NCBI RefSeq assembly: GCF_000012845.1
Contig: NC_009615.1
Coordinates: 891,501-955,500, forward strand
DNA from: Parabacteroides distasonis ATCC 8503
GTDB lineage: Bacteria; Bacteroidota; Bacteroidia; Bacteroidales; Tannerellaceae
Reading direction: 5' to 3'
DNA length: 64,000 nt
The translations under genes and the position numbers were made by a program. Of this stretch, positions 35,187-44,823 are shown piece by piece. The notes beneath the pieces were generated by a model. That model did not search any database, was not told the DNA's origin, and saw only the letters and a list, made by a program, of their open reading frames with translations. Positions within the stretch are counted from its first letter, which is position 1, and each line of letters begins with the position of its first letter.

Positions 35187-36218
35187 ATGAAAAGGATGAA
35201 AGGCATTGTTTATGGAGGATTATTATCCGTCGTGTTCGTGATGTCCGGATGCTCGGGCAGTCAAAAAGAGGGACGGGATAGCAAAGAGATCCCGGTGGAG
35301 ATCGTGAAGGTAGCGAAGACCGTTCCGGCGGATACAAGGAATTACGTGGGAACGGTAGAGGAGGTCGTATCCTCCTCGATTAGTTTTCAGGTGATGGGTA
35401 ATGTAGAGCGAGTATTGGTGGGCGAGGGGCAGAAGGTCCGTGAGGGCCAACTACTAGCGGTGTTAGACAAGGCGACGCTGGAAAACGCCTATAATGCCTC
35501 GGCCGCTTCCTTGCGACAAGCGGAGGACGCCTATGCCCGCATGAGAACCTTGCACGAGAATAAGAGCCTGCCGGATATGAAATGGGTAGAGGTGGAGAGC
35601 AAATTGGAACAGGCCCGTTCCATGGAGCGAATCTCGAGGAAAAACCTTGAGGACCGGAACCTGTATGCCCCGTTCGGCGGCGTTATCGGCAAGCGCATGG
35701 TTGAGGCGGGAGAGAACGTGCAGCCCGGGCAACCGGTTTTCTCCTTGTTAAGGATAGAGACGGTAAACGTGAAGATCGCCGTCCCGGAGAACGAGGTCGC
35801 CACGCTAGGCGATCAAGCCGCCATGATAAAGGTAGCCGCTCTGGGCGGACAATGTTTTGAGGGGAAAGTGACGGAGAAAGGTATCGTGGCCAACCCCATC
35901 TCCCACACGTACGAGGCGAAGATCCGGCTGGAGAACCCGTCCGGCGCTCTATTGCCCGGCATGGTTTGCGATGTACGCCTGTCGGGAGAGGAATCCGTGC
36001 CGGCTATCACCTTGCCGAACAACGCCGTGCTGATAGCGAACGACGGGGGGCGTTTCGTCTGGAAGGTCGTAGACGGAAAGGCGAAAGCTACGCCCGTACG
36101 GACGGGCGACTTGACGGAGCAAGGCTTGTTTATTCTGGAAGGGTTGAACGAGGGGGATATCGTCGTGATAGGCGGTTACCAGAAAATCAGTGAGGGCATG
36201 AGAGTGCGTGCGTTATGA
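35187..36218 (+). CDS. RND efflux periplasmic adaptor (membrane fusion protein), lipoprotein
   Basis: 343 residues from the ATG at 35187; upstream in-frame codons lie ahead of the promoter and spoil the signal peptide. Lipoprotein signal with lipobox MSGC near residue 22. Domain order is the adaptor pattern: barrel-sandwich half (SISFQVMGNVERVLVGEGQKV), a helical hairpin (about 95-150), the second lipoyl half (DRNLYAPFGGVIGKRMVEAG), then beta-barrel and membrane-proximal domains. It links the inner-membrane RND pump to an outer-membrane channel. The stop codon overlaps the pump start (ATGA), showing translational coupling. First gene of a three-gene operon divergent from an AraC regulator. 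Confidence 0.9.
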   Translation: MKRMKGIVYGGLLSVVFVMSGCSGSQKEGRDSKEIPVEIVKVAKTVPADTRNYVGTVEEVVSSSISFQVMGNVERVLVGEGQKVREGQLLAVLDKATLENAYNASAASLRQAEDAYARMRTLHENKSLPDMKWVEVESKLEQARSMERISRKNLEDRNLYAPFGGVIGKRMVEAGENVQPGQPVFSLLRIETVNVKIAVPENEVATLGDQAAMIKVAALGGQCFEGKVTEKGIVANPISHTYEAKIRLENPSGALLPGMVCDVRLSGEESVPAITLPNNAVLIANDGGRFVWKVVDGKAKATPVRTGDLTEQGLFILEGLNEGDIVVIGGYQKISEGMRVRAL

Positions 36219-39200
36219 GAGAACGTAAAAACGGAGTGATCGAATGGACCATGCGTCATTACCAGATCACGTTGCTGGTGATTACCGTGCTGGTCGGGTT
36301 GGGTATTTTGGGTTTGGTGGACATGCCGAAACAGGAGTTTCCGGAGTTCACCATCCGCCAAGGCGTGGTAGTGGGTGTTTACCCCGGGGCGACTTCAGGA
36401 GAGGTGGAGGAGCAGTTGGCCAAGCCTTTGGAGAGATACCTGTTTACCTTCAAGGAGGTAAAGAAGAAAAAGACGTACTCCATGTCAAGGGATGGAATGG
36501 TGTACGTGATGGTGGAGCTGAACGACGACGTGAACAATAAAGACGAGGTCTGGTCGAAGATCAAGCTCGGCTTGCAGAACTTCAAGTCGCAACTGCCCTC
36601 GGGCGTACTCGCCGTCATCGCGAATGATGATTTCGGCGATACTTCCGCCTTATTGATCACCTTGGAATCGGAAGACAAGACCTACCGGGAATTGCAGCGA
36701 TACATGGAGACGCTGGAAGACCGCCTGCGCCGGATCGAGTCCGTATCCAACCTGCGCCGTTACGGGGTACAAAACGAGCAGATCTCGGTCTACTTGGATC
36801 CAGACAAGCTAGCCGCTTATGGCCTAGACACCCGTATGCTGATGACAACCTTGTTCACCCAAGGCTTTACCACCGCCTCCGGCTCCTTGGAGAATGGCGG
36901 CTTGGACATTCCCATCCACCTTTCCGTGACCTATCCCTCGGAGCGGGAGGTAGGCGAGCAGATCCTGCTGGCCGATGCCGACGGGCATATGATCCGCTTG
37001 AAAGACGTGGCCCGTATCGTACGGGAATATCCCGAGCCGGATAGCTATATAACGAACAACGGCAAGAAAGCGATCATCCTTTCCATGGAGATGCGTGAGG
37101 GCCATAATATCGTACGATACGGAAAGGAGGTAGACGAGGTATTGCACGCTTTCGAGCGGGATCTTCCCGAGAGTGTCTCGATTCGCCGGATCGCCGACCA
37201 GCCGAAGGTGGTGGGAGACTCGGTAAGTTCCTTCGTGCGGGATTTGTTCGTGTCCATCGTGGTCGTGATCTTGGTGATGATGGTACTCTTCCCGTTCCGC
37301 TCGGCATTGGTGGCGGCTACCTCCATCCCGATCAGTGTCTTTATCTCGATCGGTGTCATGTACGCTTGCGGCATCCCGCTGAATACGGTGACGCTGGCCG
37401 CCTTGATCGTGGTATTGGGCATGATCGTGGATAACTCCATCATCGTGATAGACGCCTATCTGGAATATCTGGACAAGGGCTATTCCCGTTGGTACGCCGC
37501 CGTCTATAGCGCCAAGAACTATTTCAGCTCGATTTTGTTGGCTACGCTGTGTATTTGCGTGATCTTTTTCCCGTTGCTTTTCACGATGACGGGGCAGATG
37601 TTGGATTTCGTGACCTTCTTCCCTTGGACGCTTTCCATCTCCCTCATGGTGTCGCTGGCGGTGGCGATGGTCTTTATCCCGCTGCTGGAGCGGGTCTTGA
37701 TCAAGAAGGGATTGAAGTCCGGGCGGGAGAATACAGGCAAGAAGAGGTTCAATCTGCTGGATACCGTACAGGCCGTCTATACGAGGGCGCTGACGTGGAC
37801 TTTCCGTTTCCCGAAAGCCACGATCGGTCTAGGCATCCTGACGGTTGCCTTGGCGATCCTGATGATCACTCAACTGAGCCAGCGTATGATGCCGATAGCC
37901 GACCGGGATCAGTTCGCCGTCGAGATCTATCTCCCGCAGGGAACCTCGCTGGACCGTACCGCCGCCGTGAGCGATAGTCTCTATAAGCTGTTGTCGGAAG
38001 ATGAGCGCATCCTGTCCGTCACCTCCTTTATCGGAACTTCCTCGCCCCGTTTCCAAGCTACCTACGCCCCGAACTTGGCCGGGAAGAATTACGCCCAGTT
38101 CATTGTCAACACCGCCTCGGTAGATGCCACCCGTAGCGTGTTGGATGATTATACGGACCGCTACGCCGATTATTTCCCCGACGCTTACGTGAAGTTCAAG
38201 CAACTGGATTACCAAAACGTATCCTCTCCTTTAGAGGTCCGTTTCATGGGAGACGATATCGCCCGGTTGAAGCAGGCCGGGGATTCCTTGATGGCCGTGT
38301 TGCGTGAGATGGACGGCTTGGTCTGGGTACACACCAATTATGAGGAGGCCTTACCCGACGTACGGGTTCGATTGGACCCAGTGGAAGCCTCCCGCCTCGG
38401 GATCACGAAGGCGATGGCCTCGGCCGATCTGGCGATCCGTTACGACGGCCTCTCGGTTGGCTCCCTCTGGGAAGGCGATTACGCTTTGCCGATCCAGCTG
38501 AGATCCGATAAGAAAGGGGAGGGTGACGCGTTCGATAAGGTCGGCGACCAGTATCTTCCCACCATCGTCCCCGGCGTGAGCGTCCCGCTCCGGCAAGTCT
38601 CCACGATCGAGGGAGGCTGGAATGATGGGCAGATCGTCCGTCGCAACGGCGTGCGTACCTTGAGCGTCTTCGCCGAGGTAACCCGGGAGACCAACCAGAA
38701 CGCTATGCAGAAACGGATCGAGCGAGTCATGGAAAGCCGTATTATCCCGACCTTGCCCGAGGGCGTGACGTACGAGTACGGTGGAGCCAAGGAGCTGGAT
38801 TTCGAGACGATGAACCCGCTGATGCAGGGCTTGGCGATCGCCGTGATCATTGTTTTCTTCTTCCTGTTGGTCAATTTCAAGAAGATCGGCTTGGCGTTGG
38901 CGGCCCTGTCCTCGTTGCTGCTCACCTTGTTCGGGGCGGCGCTGGGCTTGTGGGCGTTCCATATCGATTTCAGCTTGACGTGCGTCTTGGGCGTTATTAG
39001 CTTGATCGGTATCGTGGTGCGAAACGCTATCTTGATATTCGAGCATGCGCAAGACCTGCGGCTCCATAAGCATTATAGCCCGAGGGATGCCGCCTTCGAC
39101 GCCGGCCGGCGACGCATGCTCCCGATCTTCCTGACCTCGGCTACAACGGCCGTGGGCGTGGTGCCCATGATCATCAGCGGCAGTTCCCTTTGGATGCCGA

Positions 39201-39295
39201 TGGGTGTGGTGATCTGCTCGGGAACGGTCTTCTCGATGATCTTGGCGGTCATCATCCTGCCTGTTTTCTATTGGAAGATATTCGGGAATAAATGA
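36215..39295 (+). CDS. RND multidrug efflux pump (AcrB-like inner membrane transporter)
   Basis: 1026 residues with the AcrB architecture: 12 membrane helices and two large periplasmic loops after helices 1 and 7. Helix 4 carries the proton-relay aspartates in VLGMIVDNSIIVID; the second half starts FETMNPLMQGLAIAV. It exports small hydrophobic or amphiphilic compounds driven by proton entry. The VDNSI type is hydrophobe/amphiphile-like rather than metal-type. Its start overlaps the adaptor stop by 4 bases, and the TolC-like gene follows by 42 bases. Length is standard; no truncation. Substrates unknown. Confidence 0.93.
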   Translation: MRERKNGVIEWTMRHYQITLLVITVLVGLGILGLVDMPKQEFPEFTIRQGVVVGVYPGATSGEVEEQLAKPLERYLFTFKEVKKKKTYSMSRDGMVYVMVELNDDVNNKDEVWSKIKLGLQNFKSQLPSGVLAVIANDDFGDTSALLITLESEDKTYRELQRYMETLEDRLRRIESVSNLRRYGVQNEQISVYLDPDKLAAYGLDTRMLMTTLFTQGFTTASGSLENGGLDIPIHLSVTYPSEREVGEQILLADADGHMIRLKDVARIVREYPEPDSYITNNGKKAIILSMEMREGHNIVRYGKEVDEVLHAFERDLPESVSIRRIADQPKVVGDSVSSFVRDLFVSIVVVILVMMVLFPFRSALVAATSIPISVFISIGVMYACGIPLNTVTLAALIVVLGMIVDNSIIVIDAYLEYLDKGYSRWYAAVYSAKNYFSSILLATLCICVIFFPLLFTMTGQMLDFVTFFPWTLSISLMVSLAVAMVFIPLLERVLIKKGLKSGRENTGKKRFNLLDTVQAVYTRALTWTFRFPKATIGLGILTVALAILMITQLSQRMMPIADRDQFAVEIYLPQGTSLDRTAAVSDSLYKLLSEDERILSVTSFIGTSSPRFQATYAPNLAGKNYAQFIVNTASVDATRSVLDDYTDRYADYFPDAYVKFKQLDYQNVSSPLEVRFMGDDIARLKQAGDSLMAVLREMDGLVWVHTNYEEALPDVRVRLDPVEASRLGITKAMASADLAIRYDGLSVGSLWEGDYALPIQLRSDKKGEGDAFDKVGDQYLPTIVPGVSVPLRQVSTIEGGWNDGQIVRRNGVRTLSVFAEVTRETNQNAMQKRIERVMESRIIPTLPEGVTYEYGGAKELDFETMNPLMQGLAIAVIIVFFFLLVNFKKIGLALAALSSLLLTLFGAALGLWAFHIDFSLTCVLGVISLIGIVVRNAILIFEHAQDLRLHKHYSPRDAAFDAGRRRMLPIFLTSATTAVGVVPMIISGSSLWMPMGVVICSGTVFSMILAVIILPVFYWKIFGNK

Positions 39296-39337
39296 ATGAT
39301 ACGGATGTGGATTAGGATATAATATAGGAATGAATAT

Positions 39338-40633
39338 ATGCGGAAAAAAGAGATGATAAAAAGATGGATATATGGCATCGTCGGTTCCCTCGTCTTATGC
39401 GTGGGGACCGTGAGCGCCCAGCGGACATTATCGCTGGAAGAATGCCGGGAAATGGCTTTGGAGAATAATGCGAAGATGAAGAACGCCCGCTTAGACGTAG
39501 AAGGGGCGAGGGAAGGAAAAAAGGAGGCCTTTACGAAATACTTCCCGAATGTCAGCGCCGTGGGAACGGCATTCAAGGCGAACCACGGGATGATGGATAT
39601 GAGCGTGATACCGGGCCTTCTCGAGTTGTCGATGATGGATGACGGCTTGCTGGGTGGGGTGACCGCTATCCAGCCCGTGTTCGCCGGCGGACAGATCGTG
39701 AACGGCAATAAGCTGGCCGACTTGGCGCTCGAGGTGAGCCGTTACCAGATGCGCCAATCCGAGGATGAGGTAGCCCTGACGGTGGAGCGGTATTACTGGC
39801 AATGGATCTCCCTTCACGAGAAATTAAGGACGATCGAGATCGTGGAATCCTTGGTGGGGAGTCTTTATAAGGATGTGGAGGTAGCGGTCGGCGCCGGCGT
39901 GACGACTCGTAATGACCTACTGCAAGTCCAGTTGAAAAAGAACGGCGTGGCGAGCGACCGCCTGCGGGTGGAGAACGGCTTGCGCCTCTCCAAGATGGTG
40001 CTGGCTCAATATATCGGTATCGGGGAAGATGATTTCGAGATCGATTTCACGCTGCCCGCCGAGGTGCCCTCCCCGGAGCTTTACCGGGTGAGCCATGAGG
40101 AGGCGCTCCCTACGACACTCTCTTATAAATTGCTGGAGAAGAACGTGGAGGCCGCTCGTCTTCAACAAAAGCTGAAGGTTGGGCAATACTTGCCCACCGT
40201 GGGGATCGGAGCCGGGTATATGTATCACAACTTACTGGATAAGGACCGTCCGTTCGGCATGGTTTTCGCTACCGTAGCGATTCCGATCAGTGATTGGTGG
40301 GGCGGCTCGCACGCCATCCGGAAGCAAAAGCTTCAGGTGAAGGCGGCCGAGTATTCCCGCCAAAACGCCAATGAGCTTCTGTTGGTGCAAATGCGGAAGC
40401 TTTGGAACGAGCTGGAGGAGTCTTATAAGCAAGTCAAGCTCTCGGAGGAGTCCATAGCGACAGCCGAGGAGAATGTCCGCCTTAATACGGACTATTATAA
40501 GGCGGGCACGGTAACGCTGAGCGATCTTCTGGACGCTCAATCGCTTCTCCAGCAAAGCCGTGACCAGTATACGGGCGATTATACGGCTTATTTGATCAAA
40601 CGTACGGAATATTTACAGGCGACAGGGCGTTAA
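39338..40633 (+). CDS. TolC-family outer membrane efflux channel
   Basis: 431 residues. Signal peptide ends near SAQ (about 25), followed by RTLSLEECREMALENNAKMKNARLDVEGA, the start of the first helical hairpin. The two OEP repeats are visible, the second ending with TDYYKAGTVTLSDLLDAQSLLQQSRDQ, the typical channel-closing helix. Trimers form the outer-membrane and periplasmic tunnel for the adaptor and RND pump encoded just before. Last gene of the operon. Length and motifs fit the family. Regulation is presumably shared with the pump under the AraC protein. Confidence 0.92.
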   Translation: MRKKEMIKRWIYGIVGSLVLCVGTVSAQRTLSLEECREMALENNAKMKNARLDVEGAREGKKEAFTKYFPNVSAVGTAFKANHGMMDMSVIPGLLELSMMDDGLLGGVTAIQPVFAGGQIVNGNKLADLALEVSRYQMRQSEDEVALTVERYYWQWISLHEKLRTIEIVESLVGSLYKDVEVAVGAGVTTRNDLLQVQLKKNGVASDRLRVENGLRLSKMVLAQYIGIGEDDFEIDFTLPAEVPSPELYRVSHEEALPTTLSYKLLEKNVEAARLQQKLKVGQYLPTVGIGAGYMYHNLLDKDRPFGMVFATVAIPISDWWGGSHAIRKQKLQVKAAEYSRQNANELLLVQMRKLWNELEESYKQVKLSEESIATAEENVRLNTDYYKAGTVTLSDLLDAQSLLQQSRDQYTGDYTAYLIKRTEYLQATGR

Positions 40634-40648
40634 TTTGTTTTTTTTCCA

Positions 40649-40656
40649 TATATTTG
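40649..40656 (+). promoter_or_regulatory. Putative -7 element of the sulfation cluster (cysQ)
   Basis: TATATTTG, full TAnnTTTG match, 30 bases before the cysQ start at 40686 and just after the tolC-like stop. A -33 TTG is not obvious. A second full match lies in front of the SLC13 gene. Confidence 0.45.
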
Positions 40657-40685
40657 CTTATTAACAAATAATAAAACGAGAAGTG

Positions 40686-41495
40686 ATGATGAGCTACGCC
40701 AATTATCTTTACATTGCGATCCATGCCGCGGTAGACGCAGGCAAGTCGATCATGGATATTTATAACGACCCCGAATCAGACTTCGGGATAGAGAGAAAAG
40801 CAGACAACTCGCCGTTGACAAAGGCGGATAAGGCGGCCCATCGATTGATAACAAACGCTTTGTCCGTTACCCCGTTTCCGGTCTTAAGCGAGGAAGGAAA
40901 GGAGATCCCGTTCAAGGAGCGCTCCAAATGGGAGACGCTGTGGATCGTGGACCCGCTGGACGGTACCAAGGAGTTTATCAAGAAAAACGGCGAGTTTACC
41001 GTGAATATCGCCTTGGTGGAGAAGGGTGTGCCCGTGTTGGGCGTCATTTATGTGCCCGTCCGGAAGGAGTTGTATTTCGCCTCCTCCTCTGTGGGTGCTT
41101 ATAAGTTTACGGGAATCGATAGCAGTAGCCAGCCCTCGATGGACGAGATGAAGCAGCGGGCGATACATTTGCCGATAGCGCTGGCGCATCAAGGAGTCGT
41201 GGTAGTGGCGTCCCGGTCTCACCAAACGGAGGAGACCACCGCTTTCATCGATAATCTCCGCAAGCAGGGAAAGCCCGTTACGTTGATCAGTAGCGGCAGC
41301 AGCCTGAAGATTTGTCTGGTAGCGGAAGGCTCGGCCGATATCTATCCCCGTTTCGCCCCGACGATGGAGTGGGATACCGCCGCCGGCCACGCCATCGCCA
41401 AGTCTGCCGGTTGCGACATATATCATATCGACGGCAAGACCCCGCTTCGCTATAACAAGGAAGATTTGCATAATCCGTGGTTTATCGTGAAGTGA
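40686..41495 (+). CDS. cysQ: 3'(2'),5'-bisphosphate nucleotidase
   Basis: 269 residues. Inositol-monophosphatase fold; DPLDGTKEF is the metal-binding motif with its aspartates, and the acidic KPFPVLSEEG-type motif appears as TPFPVLSEEGKEI; the second motif is EWDTAAGHAIAKSAGC. The enzyme removes the 3' phosphate from PAP, the by-product of sulfonate transfer from PAPS, giving AMP. I chose the ATG at 40686 (another ATG follows at 40689; a GTG precedes). It heads the cluster of transport, PAPS synthesis and transfer. Its presence matches the need to remove PAP, a sulfotransferase inhibitor. Confidence 0.92.
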   Translation: MMSYANYLYIAIHAAVDAGKSIMDIYNDPESDFGIERKADNSPLTKADKAAHRLITNALSVTPFPVLSEEGKEIPFKERSKWETLWIVDPLDGTKEFIKKNGEFTVNIALVEKGVPVLGVIYVPVRKELYFASSSVGAYKFTGIDSSSQPSMDEMKQRAIHLPIALAHQGVVVVASRSHQTEETTAFIDNLRKQGKPVTLISSGSSLKICLVAEGSADIYPRFAPTMEWDTAAGHAIAKSAGCDIYHIDGKTPLRYNKEDLHNPWFIVK

Positions 41496-41530
41496 GGGGG
41501 ATGTGTATTTTAAGTTACTGTCAGCGGTGG

Positions 41531-41552
41531 GAGACGGAGCATGCTCCGTCTC
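41531..41552. repeat. 22-bp perfect palindrome GAGACGGAGCA/TGCTCCGTCTC, family A
   Basis: Reads the same on both strands over 22 bases, in the 246-base gap between cysQ and the SLC13 gene. It shares GAGACGGAG with the inverted repeat at 13061-13094, and TCTACAAG follows as TCTACAAC does there. The rest of this gap shows no gene, only a downstream -7 box. Confidence 0.65.
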
Positions 41553-41714
41553 TACAAGCCGTACAATGCATTCTTGTTTATTTGGTTATGAACGAAATTT
41601 AGAAGACTACCTTGTAAGAATATAAGTTGGCCCAGAATCAATCATTATTGGTCTATATCCCATATAATCCTAAAAATAGGTTAGCGAAAGGAGTGCGCAC
41701 TTGAGTATTCTTAT

Positions 41715-41722
41715 TATTTTTG
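41715..41722 (+). promoter_or_regulatory. Putative -7 element before the SLC13 sulfate-permease gene
   Basis: TATTTTTG, full match to TAnnTTTG, 20 bases upstream of the ATG at 41742. The cluster may therefore be transcribed from here separately from cysQ. No -33 TTG found. Confidence 0.45.
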
Positions 41723-41741
41723 CGCTCTTAAAAGTAAATAC

Positions 41742-43295
41742 ATGAATTTTGATATAGTGTTTGTGTTGCTGGCCCTGATCGGCATGATCGCAGCCTTGGT
41801 ATGGGATAAGATGCGGCCGGGAATGGTTCTTCTGACAGTGGTCGTGTTTTTTCTCTGCGTAGGCATTCTTACTCCCAAGGAGATGCTGGAGGGCTTTAGC
41901 AATAAAGGGATGATAACCGTAGCCATGCTCTTCCTTGTCAGTGAGGGAGTGCGGCAGAGCGGGGCTTTAGGCCAATTGATCAAGAAACTGCTTCCCGAGG
42001 GGAAGACCACCGTCTTCAAGGCGCAGGCGAGGATGCTCCCGCCCGTAGCTTTCGTGTCGGCGTTCCTGAATAATACGCCGGTGGTGGTTATTTTCGCCCC
42101 GATCATCAAGCGATGGGCGGAGGCGGTGAAGCTTCCGGCCACGAAATTCTTGATCCCTCTCTCGTATGTCACGATATTGGGCGGTATATGTACCTTGATC
42201 GGTACTTCTACGAATCTGGTGGTGCACGGCATGATTCTGGAGGCGGGATATGAGGGCTTTACGATGTTTGAGCTGGGGAAAGTCGGTATTTTTATCGCTA
42301 TCGCCGGTATTTTATATTTGTTCGCTTTCTCGAACAAGCTGCTTCCGGACTCGAGGACGGATACGGTATCCGAAGACGGGGAGGATGAGAATCCCGGGAA
42401 TTTCCACCGGGTGGAGGCCGTGCTGGGCGCACGCTTCCCGGGTATCAACAAGACCTTGGGAGAGTTTAACTTTACCCGCCATTACGGGGCGATCGTGAAA
42501 GAGGTGAAAAGCGGCGGACAGCGTTTTACCCGTAATCTGGATACGGTGGTGTTGCATGAGGGCGATACCTTGGTGTTGTGGGCGGACGATTCTTTTATCC
42601 CTACATGGGGTGAGTCTAGTGTCTTCTTGATGTTGGCGAATGGTAATGAGGCAACGGAGCCGGTATCGAAGAAGAAACGTTGGCTGGCTTTAGGACTGTT
42701 GATCTTTATGATTACGGGGGCGACGGTAGGAGAGTTGCCAGTCGTGAAAGAGGCCGTTCCAAGTATGCGCTTGGATATGTTCTTCTTTGTCTGTATTACG
42801 ACAATCATCATGGCGTGGACGAAGCTTTTCCCGCCTAAAAAATACACGAAATACATTTCTTGGGATATCTTGATAACGATCGCTTGCGCTTTCGCTATCA
42901 GCAAGGCCATGGAGAATTCCGGCTTTGCCTCCATGATAGCCCGCCATATAATCGGTATGGCCGACAATTTGGGGCCGTATGCGTTGCTGGCGATTCTATT
43001 TATTATTACCAATATATTTACGGAGTTGATCACGAATAACGCTGCGGCGGCATTGAGCTTCCCGATCGCTTTGTCGGTAGCTACGCAATTAGGCGTTGAT
43101 CCGACCCCATTCTTTGTCGTGATCTGTATGGCGGCGTCGGCTAGTTTCAGTACGCCGATCGGCTACCAGACCAACCTGATCGTACAAGGCGTGGGAGGCT
43201 ATAAGTTCACGGATTTCGTGAAGGTGGGCTTGCCCTTGAACTTGATCACGTTCTTGATCTCCGTGTTTGTAATACCTATGATATGGAAGTTTTAG
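41742..43295 (+). CDS. SLC13-type anion permease (probable sulfate importer) with RCK_C domain
   Basis: 517 residues with about 11 or 12 membrane segments in two blocks around a cytosolic TrkA-C-type domain (about 215-300, the run DTVVLHEGDTLVLWAD). The two helix-loop repeats of the ArsB/NhaD superfamily are visible, with NNTPVVVIFAP in the first and ITNNAAAALSFPI in the second, plus GTSTNLVVHGM. Sodium- or proton-coupled anion uptake is expected. The position between cysQ and cysC, with a 13-base overlap into cysC, makes sulfate the probable substrate. Other SLC13-like proteins carry dicarboxylates, so the substrate is inference. Confidence 0.88.
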   Translation: MNFDIVFVLLALIGMIAALVWDKMRPGMVLLTVVVFFLCVGILTPKEMLEGFSNKGMITVAMLFLVSEGVRQSGALGQLIKKLLPEGKTTVFKAQARMLPPVAFVSAFLNNTPVVVIFAPIIKRWAEAVKLPATKFLIPLSYVTILGGICTLIGTSTNLVVHGMILEAGYEGFTMFELGKVGIFIAIAGILYLFAFSNKLLPDSRTDTVSEDGEDENPGNFHRVEAVLGARFPGINKTLGEFNFTRHYGAIVKEVKSGGQRFTRNLDTVVLHEGDTLVLWADDSFIPTWGESSVFLMLANGNEATEPVSKKKRWLALGLLIFMITGATVGELPVVKEAVPSMRLDMFFFVCITTIIMAWTKLFPPKKYTKYISWDILITIACAFAISKAMENSGFASMIARHIIGMADNLGPYALLAILFIITNIFTELITNNAAAALSFPIALSVATQLGVDPTPFFVVICMAASASFSTPIGYQTNLIVQGVGGYKFTDFVKVGLPLNLITFLISVFVIPMIWKF

Positions 43296-43894
43296 AAAAT
43301 AATATCTATCCGATTTTCGACCGTATGCTGGGTCGTGAGGATAAAGAGGCGCTTTTGGGGCAAAGGGGCGTGATGGTGTGGTTCACGGGTTTGAGTGGCT
43401 CGGGGAAAAGCACGATCGCTATCGCTTTGGAGCGTGAGTTGCATAAACGGGGATTGCTTTGCCGCATCCTCGACGGGGATAATATCCGTAGTGGTATCAA
43501 CAATAATCTCGGGTTCTCGCCGGAGGACCGGGTGGAGAATATACGCCGGATCGCCGAGGTGGGTAAACTGTTTGTCGATACGGGTGTTATAACCATAGCG
43601 GCTTTTATCAGCCCGAACAATGAGTTGAGAGAGATGGCGTCCGCTATCATCGGTAAAGCGGATTTCTTGGAGGTTTACGTAAGTACGCCGCTCGCCGAGT
43701 GCGAACGCCGTGACGTGAAAGGCCTGTATGCCAAGGCCCGGAAAGGCGAGATCAAGGAGTTTACCGGGGTTTCCGCCCCGTTCGAGGCACCGGAGCGTCC
43801 GGACCTGTCCTTGGATACCTCCGTATTGAGCGTGGAGCAATCCGTGAACCGGTTGTTGGAGTTGATCGTACCGAAAGTAGAAATTAAACACTGA
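43283..43894 (+). CDS. cysC: Adenylylsulfate (APS) kinase
   Basis: 203 residues, full length (E. coli 201). Walker A is [13 protein letters not shown]; the acceptor serine and the [32 protein letters not shown] and [23 protein letters not shown] signatures are all present. It phosphorylates APS at the 3' position with ATP to give PAPS, the sulfonate donor. The start overlaps the permease stop by 13 bases, and cysD follows 8 bases after, so it is in the same transcript. With CysD and CysN it completes PAPS synthesis. Nothing is missing or odd. Confidence 0.95.
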   Translation: MEVLENNIYPIFDRMLGREDKEALLGQRGVMVWFTGLSGSGKSTIAIALERELHKRGLLCRILDGDNIRSGINNNLGFSPEDRVENIRRIAEVGKLFVDTGVITIAAFISPNNELREMASAIIGKADFLEVYVSTPLAECERRDVKGLYAKARKGEIKEFTGVSAPFEAPERPDLSLDTSVLSVEQSVNRLLELIVPKVEIKH

Positions 43895-43902
43895 AAAAAG
43901 AT

Positions 43903-44811
43903 ATGTCTGATTACAAGTTAAGTCATTTACAGGAGCTGGAGGCCGAGTCTATCCACATCATCCGTGAGGTAGCCGCCGAGTTCGAGAATCCTGTTATGCT
44001 TTATTCCATCGGGAAGGATTCTTCCGTGATGGTCCGTCTGGCCGAGAAGGCTTTCGCTCCGGGTAAGGTTCCTTTCCCGTTGATGCACATCGATTCGAAA
44101 TGGAAGTTTAAGGAGATGATAGAGTTCCGTGATTCTTACGCGAAGAAATTCGGCTGGAACTTGATCGTGGAGTCTAATATGGAGGCTTTCCACGCGGGCG
44201 TGGGCCCGTTCACGCATGGAAGCAAGGTGCATACGGACTTGATGAAGACGCAGGCCTTGCTTCATGCCTTGGATAAATATAAGTTCGACGCCGCTTTCGG
44301 CGGCGCCCGTCGTGACGAGGAGAAGAGCCGTGCGAAGGAACGTATCTTCTCGTTCCGCGATAAGTTCCATCAATGGGACCCGAAGAACCAGCGCCCGGAG
44401 TTGTGGGATATCTATAACGCCCGTGTGCATAAGGGCGAGAGCATCCGTGTATTTCCGCTATCGAACTGGACGGAGCTGGATATCTGGCAATATATCCGTC
44501 TGGAGAATATCCCGATCGTTCCCTTGTATTTCGCCAAGGAGCGTCCGTGCGTGGAGATCGACGGTAATTTGATCATGGCGGACGACGACCGCTTGCCGGA
44601 GCAATACCGGGACCAGATCCGTATGCGTATGGTCCGTTTCCGTACGTTGGGCTGCTGGCCGCTGACCGGCGCCGTGGAGAGCGAGGCGGATACGATCGAG
44701 AAAATCGTGGAGGAGATGATGACCACGACGAAGAGCGAGCGTACGACCCGTGTGATCGACTTCGATCAAGACGCTAGTATGGAGCAGAAGAAACGGGAAG
44801 GGTATTTTTAA
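43903..44811 (+). CDS. cysD: Sulfate adenylyltransferase small subunit
   Basis: 302 residues, the standard size. PP-loop ATP pyrophosphatase fold with [20 protein letters not shown], the substrate-site [15 protein letters not shown] and [12 protein letters not shown]. With CysN it adenylates sulfate with ATP, making APS; the unfavourable equilibrium is drawn on by CysN GTPase and by CysC. It is flanked by cysC and cysN (12 bases) on one strand. Confident assignment. Confidence 0.96.
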   Translation: MSDYKLSHLQELEAESIHIIREVAAEFENPVMLYSIGKDSSVMVRLAEKAFAPGKVPFPLMHIDSKWKFKEMIEFRDSYAKKFGWNLIVESNMEAFHAGVGPFTHGSKVHTDLMKTQALLHALDKYKFDAAFGGARRDEEKSRAKERIFSFRDKFHQWDPKNQRPELWDIYNARVHKGESIRVFPLSNWTELDIWQYIRLENIPIVPLYFAKERPCVEIDGNLIMADDDRLPEQYRDQIRMRMVRFRTLGCWPLTGAVESEADTIEKIVEEMMTTTKSERTTRVIDFDQDASMEQKKREGYF

Positions 44812-44823
44812 CACAGAAGAGAC